From Anthopleura xanthogrammica (lineage: Eukaryota; Cnidaria; Anthozoa; Actiniaria; Actiniidae), in contig OZ025221.1 in assembly GCA_964019055.1 (NCBI GenBank), forward strand, positions 8,338,468 to 8,402,467: 64,000 nucleotides of DNA, given 5' to 3'. This document shows positions 55,511 through 64,000 of the stretch, in pieces. A program made the translations under genes and the position numbers. The notes below the pieces were generated by a model. That model did not search any database. It saw only the letters and a list, made by a program, of their open reading frames with translations, and had not been told where the DNA came from. Within the stretch, counting starts at the first letter, position 1, and every line of letters starts with the position of its first letter.

Positions 55511-58453
55511 TTGTATAGCGAGCTGGAGAACCTTATATCAAAGACATATAATGATAGACTTGTGACTAAAAATTATTTTCGTGCTTCCTATACTATGTAA
55601 ACAGAGTGTGAGACTTTCCACTCTCTGTTTGATTATCTATATGATGGAGAAAAAGCTAACACTTTGAGCATTCATGAATATTCACTAAGATAGTCTTTCC
55701 TCAAAAGATATGACAAGTCATAATTATCGAAAAATTCATCAAAAATTATAATTCTTTACCTTCATTAGTCCTTGGAGTTAACACCTTTTTTAATTAATGA
55801 AAGACTGTCAACGTCTTTTTTTTTGTTTTTTTGTTATCGTTTTCTGTTGGCCGAAAAATTTTACCGCCAAAAAAGTCTATCCATACACAGAAGTTTCGTA
55901 TGTTGTTGTTAGAAATAACAGAGAACATTAAATGAACTGACGCTTTTGCAATAAGTCAATCACTTTTTCACCAACTGTTATATAATAATTTCCATACCCA
56001 GCAGGGCGATCGACCACGTCATGTACATGTTATAGTTTGATTTATTTATGACATATGAGCAGCTTTTTCCGATTTTGTGTCGAAAATCTTCAAGTGTGTT
56101 TGGATTCGAGTCAGTTTTCTTCCTCCAAGGCAAATTAGTTCTTTAAAAAAAGGTATAAATTTTTTTAATCATTTATTATATTATGAAGCATGATCTTTTA
56201 ACATTTTTGTTGCTCTGAGATAAGTTCCCTTGGTGTTGATCCGTCCGGACATCGACGGGGGAAAACCCTACTGCGCATGCCCGGGTATTCAGCAAAACTT
56301 TCGTCAACATTTGTCATTTTTATTTATAGAAGATGAAGTATGACAGGTTGACGTATTGATTCTGCGTTACGGAAAATGCTATAGCCAAGGTCTAGCCACG
56401 GGGTCGCCATTAATGTGATAGTCTGAGCCAAGTGGAGGTCCATCCATTAGTGTAGCCACAGAGATAAGGCTTTCTCCTCAGTCATCTTGAAATCCTATGT
56501 GTTGTCCTCAAGGCAGTAAGCATAAGACCTAAAGTAAAACAAAGTGTTGCTCGGCCTCAACATTTTCACTTTTTTGATTTTCAAGTGATAAAAAAGGAAT
56601 TCAGTAAAAAAAAAAATTTTTATCGACTTTTTTCCGCAAATTTTGGGACATGCACGTTCACAGTTTTGCGCATTTTTGGAAAATCGCGCAGATTATAATG
56701 ATGTTTTACCGAAGCTAAGAACTTAAAAAACACTTTCATTTTAAATCGTTTAGTCAGAGGGAAAACATTTTATTAGGTCCAGTTTAAACGTTGAATTTCA
56801 CATGTGCCGAGTCTAATGGTTAGTGCGCGGCATTCGGAGCTAGAGGTCCCGGTTCGATCCTCAGGATCTCCACGTCGGTTTCGACTTCTCTCTGTTCTGT
56901 GTAGCTTTAGCTTTAGATACCCGTAATAAGGGCACTGATGGTTGAGGGGGTAAAGAGCGCACCTTCGAACGCTTTAAACATGAGCCCCTGGCTCGGGAGA
57001 ATTGGGCAACCACTCCTCGCGTTTCGAAGTAAAATATTGGCTTTACCTTTTTTTAATGCAAATGAGCAAAACCTATTGTTTGAGTTCATTTGCATTAGAT
57101 TCGGCACATGTGAAATTAGAGCAAAATATCAGATCTCTAATGTTAACCATAACAATAATGATGATGAGTATTAATGTCTTTGTCTGCATGTGTCTCAGTT
57201 ACGATATAGTTTCTGCTCTTATGGAGGACACTATCTTTCGGCACTCACATTGCCACCACTCTCAGCTGGCTCCATTCAACTCACATGTTGATTCGTGGGA
57301 TGAAAAGAAAGATAACGTGCATCAAAATTGTGTCAAGGAAGAAAACTATCGAACGAAAAGACCGATTATTCTCGGATTGCACGATACGTCATCGCGGCCA
57401 TATTGGTGTTATTTAACAAAATATTTCTCATTAACATCCACAGATAATTGCATCAACATGGACACCATGTCTTTGCCATCAATATGGTCTCTTGATCTAA
57501 GATACTCTGTCAGTGTCTGCAGAGGAACATGAACAAAACCTATTGTTTGAGTTCATTTGCATTAGATTCGGCACATGCGAAATTCGACGTCTAAACCAGG
57601 CCTAAGCGACCATAAACTTGATCCACCCTTTATCAAAGTTTTTTGACAAATTGTCAAGTACAGACCATGTCATTTTTCCATCGGTGTAGATATTTAATAT
57701 TTTGATGCCAACGGCTATGACAACAATATAGCAGGTGTGTGGACTTACAGGTTTATAAGGCAGCCACTTTAGTCAATAGGATCCCAACAGACACAAGGCA
57801 AGTATATTTACCAAGTGGCTTATAAAGATGAGTTTTTGAGATGAGAAATGATGTCAATAATTAAGAAAACAGAACGCACCAAATTGTGTTAAAATATCTT
57901 TTTACTTCTGAAAATCCATACTGATCAAATATCACTCTTGGCCTGTGACACATTTTGCCTTAAAGTAATATTACTGTAGATAGTCTTGCTGTATGCTCCA
58001 TTAGAGTTAAGATGGAAATAGAGATAAACAAAGTTGGAAGAAGACTTTCATTGATGAATGTCTAGACAAAATGCTAAAACACACCAGTTTATCGGATGTG
58101 TTGCCTAAATGGTAACAATGTTGAGTAAAAAGTTGCACAATTTAGTTGCTTGTATTTCTGCACCTTCAGCTAAAAACCACAGATAACTACAGTGAGGACA
58201 CTCAAACCGTGAACACTTTGAGGTTTTTTCATACTTTTTTTCTCCTTTATCCCTTGTGTGAATCGATTGGAAATATGATTTATTTTCAACAATAAGATTA
58301 TTTGAGTTCAGTGCTTAATTTTCGGAAGGTTTGAAGCAGTAGAAAATTCATATAATAAAAAATATAAAAATATCAAGTGTTCACGGCTCGAGTGTCCTCA
58401 CTGTAAAAGTTGTGGAGGGTTTCTACCTAAGAAAATATATACAGTGGTTAAAG
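55511..58453. other. Intergenic between TRPA1-like start and NOSIP stop
   Basis: It contains the presumed TRPA1-like promoter side (from 55511 upward) and the inverted-repeat element(s) at 56794-57585. A 176-codon frame at 57002-57532 overlaps the repeat, has no recognisable motif and is not called. No other gene is seen. Confidence 0.5.
56794..57118. mobile_element. TIR element carrying a tRNA-like pol III head
   Basis: The left end aatttcacatgtgccgagtc and the right end gattcggcacatgtgaaatt are near-inverse complements. Inside the left end is tctaatggttagtgcg followed about 30 bp later by ggttcgatcc, an A-box/B-box-like pair. A second copy of the right end (gattcggcacatgcgaaatt) is at about 57565-57585. 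Confidence 0.65.
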
Positions 58454-59901
58454 TTATGCTTGCATTGCTGGTCCATCCTTTTTAGCCTCCAGTGTGACAC
58501 CAGAGGCAGCAAACCCTGTTCCACCTCTCTCCATGGGAATAATATCCTTCTCTCTAAGTTTTACCCCTGTAAAAGGGCATAACATATCCTTTTTGATGAG
58601 CTTTTCAACACAGTCCATCGTCACAACATTTCCTGTATTCTTGAGTACAGCACACGGCACAGAATTCCCAAGAGTATCACCCGTGACTGCACACTTGTAA
58701 CGTTCAGCTTTGGCAACTAAAGGTTTGTCATCTTTGTCGATGAGGGTAAATTTTACGGTAATTAAATCCTTGACTTTTAGAGATTTTTTGGACATAGGAC
58801 AGTAGGTTTTGGAGTCTGGTTTTTTGACAAGTGTAGGTTTGGCTTCTGGAGTGAGTGAAGGGATCCAGAAACTTGGCAGGTTTTTGTCATTTGCTGAATT
58901 TTGTACTACAAAAAAAATCAAAAAACTCTGTTACACTTGAGAATTGAACAATTACATTCGGAGTGTTTCTCTCATTACAGACCATCCATGTGACATTCCC
59001 TTGAGTATGATTCTCTGTTTGAGTTTACTGCATATTCACATCAGTAAGCAAAGAAATAATTCTCGAGGGCATGGCATGTGGTACCAGTACATCTGAAATG
59101 GGGAAACATTATGCCCAGGCCAGGCCTGTGCAGTGATTCAATCAGTACACCATTATTAGAGCCTGCTTCACTCAGAAATGCACTTTGCTTTCAGATTGCC
59201 CAGTAAGTCGGAGGTTGATGTACTTGTTTTTGCAGCTTCAGCTTGTTTTTGCAGCTTCATCTTATAACCTGGTCACTGAACACCTCTTTGCTTCTCCTCC
59301 AGTACAGTTGAGTTCATCCCTCAATCAATCCCTCTCCCACACAAACCGACCATACATGTATATTGCGCTTGGGGTCTGGGAGGCCGGGATGCAGTGGCAC
59401 ATAACTTATAAACCTTATATAGAATTTAATAGTGAATAAATATGAACTAAGCTAACCTTTAGATGTCGATGGCTGAGGTTCGCTAACTGTGGTGGCAGTT
59501 TCTTTAGAAGCCTTGAATACTGTACTAGGTTTTGTCAGTATTCGTTTCTCCATATCCACAAACGATTCTAACTTCGCTTTTTCTTCTTCTGATGTCTTCC
59601 CTGATTTTTGTGCCTGCATTTTCTTCATCTGTTTCTCAAATTCCTTTGTCTTCTTTGCTATCTGTGTTTTCTGGTGTAGCAGACACTCTAGGATCGCCTG
59701 TTTATCGTACAGATATCCATCAGGAGTAATCACTGGATCGCGACAAGGTTGTAGAGTTAGTGAACAACAATCGAAATCTTTCACAGAATCTTTCCCCAAA
59801 CGGATCTTTTCACTGCCGTATCCTGAAGACTTGGTGTCCTTCTTTTTCTCGTGGTAGGAATAAACTGTGCTGGCTGTAGCGTTTTTTCCGTGGCGAGTCA
59901 T
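58454..59901 (-). CDS. NOSIP: Nitric oxide synthase-interacting protein
   Basis: Two exons, 59457-59901 and 58454-58905, are joined in phase 1 and encode 298 aa (human 301). The start is MTRHGKNATASTVYSYHEKK, the conserved N terminus of the family. An in-frame ATG four codons upstream is less likely. A divided U-box/RING-like fold is visible: FDCCSLTLQPCRDPVITPDG with LYDKQAILECLL in exon 1, and in exon 2 the second half with YKCAVTGDTLGNSVPCAVL and CPFTGVKLREKDIIPMERGG. A Lys/Glu-rich coiled-coil region follows the first half (about residues 80-125). The family acts as a U-box E3 ubiquitin ligase, associates with nitric oxide synthases in vertebrates and is found with spliceosomes. In this organism only the fold is shown. 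It is head-to-head with ECHS1. Confidence 0.95.
58960..59128. mobile_element. MITE family A, copy 8 (diverged)
   Basis: The interior tctgtttgagtttactgcat and the right end gaaacattatgcccaggcc mark it as a diverged copy in the NOSIP intron. Confidence 0.6.
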
Positions 59902-60224
59902 TTTTAAAAGCAACTGTTACAAAAATCTTACGAGAAAAACAAAATGGCTCCAAAAGCTTTCAAAGATTCCATGCCACCACGCTTTTGTTCAATCTGCCTC
60001 TGGGGTCCCCCCTTAAACTTTCTGCAACCCTTAGCTTTTTTAAAAAAAAACCTCTATTTTCGATTACCTTTTCGATTTAAAACTTAATAAAGAATTATTT
60101 AATTTATATTATTTGTGAGTTGAGTTTCAAATTCTTTTTATTTTCTGTTTATTAATTTAGTAAAGTACTCTAACCTTTGTCCACCCTCCCCTCCCTAGAT
60201 ATTTTTTCAGCAGTGCGAAACAAA
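59902..60224. promoter_or_regulatory. Putative bidirectional promoter, NOSIP / ECHS1
   Basis: Only 323 bp separate the two divergent start codons, a typical housekeeping bidirectional arrangement. A pyrimidine-rich ctttgtccaccctcccctcc lies just upstream of ECHS1. No TATA box could be assigned with confidence. The function is inferred from spacing. Confidence 0.45.
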
Positions 60225-63696
<3,472 letters not shown>

Positions 63697-64000
63697 ATGA
63701 CAGTTCGTATATGTACAAGAAATTGATATTCATTTAGCCAGCAAACCAATGATCAGGACTACAAGTGAAATTTTGTAAGACCTTAGTTAGCAAACATGAA
63801 TATCTTTAAACAGGAATGTATGAGTTTTAAAAGTAAATACAATCAATATGGGAGTAATGTTGGTGATAGTAGACAATACGACCCCAAATCAGTGTCGGTT
63901 GGGTATCGGTAGGGTGACGGTAGGTTGTTGGCAGGATGCTGGTAGTTTGTTGGTAGCATATCAGTATGTTAACACATTATATGTGGTCATACTTTTGTGT
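63697..64000. other. ECHS1 3' flank with degenerate GGTA/GGTT repeats
   Basis: After the stop codon there is probable 3' UTR. From about 63893 short units of the type ttggtagg / cggtagggt recur. The window closes on a sequence resembling the end of MITE family F. Confidence 0.5.

Noticed and set aside
56812..56886. Possible functional tRNA gene
   Set aside because: Box A and B words are present, but I could not form matching acceptor and T stems. It sits inside a TIR element, so a SINE-type head is more likely.
57002..57532. 176-codon plus-strand frame between the TRPA1-like gene and NOSIP
   Set aside because: It starts inside an inverted-repeat element, has no recognisable domain and no splice context. 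Chance or repeat-derived is more likely.

Overview
The window reads as genomic DNA of an invertebrate animal, most likely an anthozoan cnidarian (stony coral or close relative). It has compact multi-exon genes with short exons and GT-AG introns, AT-rich introns packed with small inverted-repeat elements, and a secreted protein family I know mainly from sea anemones and corals. Species level is not supportable from the sequence alone. All gene models were built by hand: exons were chained only where splice sites and codon phase agreed, and in every model the phases close exactly.

Layout: (1) 232-9902, minus, 5' part of a secreted cnidarian-type protein; its 5.9 kb first intron holds a 3.5 kb TTAA-flanked element with two 1 kb inverted arms. 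(2) 9.9-15.4 kb, repeat-rich intergenic DNA: inverted repeats, a GAT minisatellite, a LINE 3' end and a relic exon of a dioxygenase. (3) 15394-17244, plus, TauD/TfdA-like 2-oxoglutarate dioxygenase. (4) 18115-19720, plus, mitochondrial peptidyl-tRNA hydrolase MRPL58 (ICT1). (5) 20271-30251, plus, RNA polymerase III subunit POLR3E in 23 exons. (6) 31335-33489, minus, battenin (CLN3)-like membrane protein. (7) 34196-39580, plus, ERI2-type exonuclease with a C-terminal GRF zinc finger. (8) 39902-55510, minus, a complete 29-exon TRPA1-like channel (about 1120 aa), interrupted by one 200-N assembly gap inside an intron. (9) 58454-59901, minus, NOSIP. (10) 60225-63696, plus, mitochondrial enoyl-CoA hydratase ECHS1.

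The genes are not an operon and do not form one pathway. They include housekeeping genes (Pol III subunit, mitochondrial ribosome rescue, fatty-acid oxidation, an E3-like splicing or nuclear factor), one sensory channel, one lysosomal-type membrane protein and one secreted lineage-restricted gene. Two head-to-head pairs share short intergenic spaces and may share promoters: CLN3-like/ERI2 (706 bp between start codons) and NOSIP/ECHS1 (323 bp). Two tail-to-tail pairs have 3' ends close together: POLR3E/CLN3-like and ERI2/TRPA1-like.

Repeats dominate the non-coding part. One roughly 200-bp palindromic element occurs at least nine times across the window, and several other small inverted-repeat families recur. 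No bacterial, CRISPR or viral features were seen. The most unusual items are the large palindromic TTAA element with a recognisable paralogous near-empty site, the inverted dioxygenase exon relic, and the TRPA1-like channel with an acidic substitution in its pore and two conserved electrophile-type cysteines.
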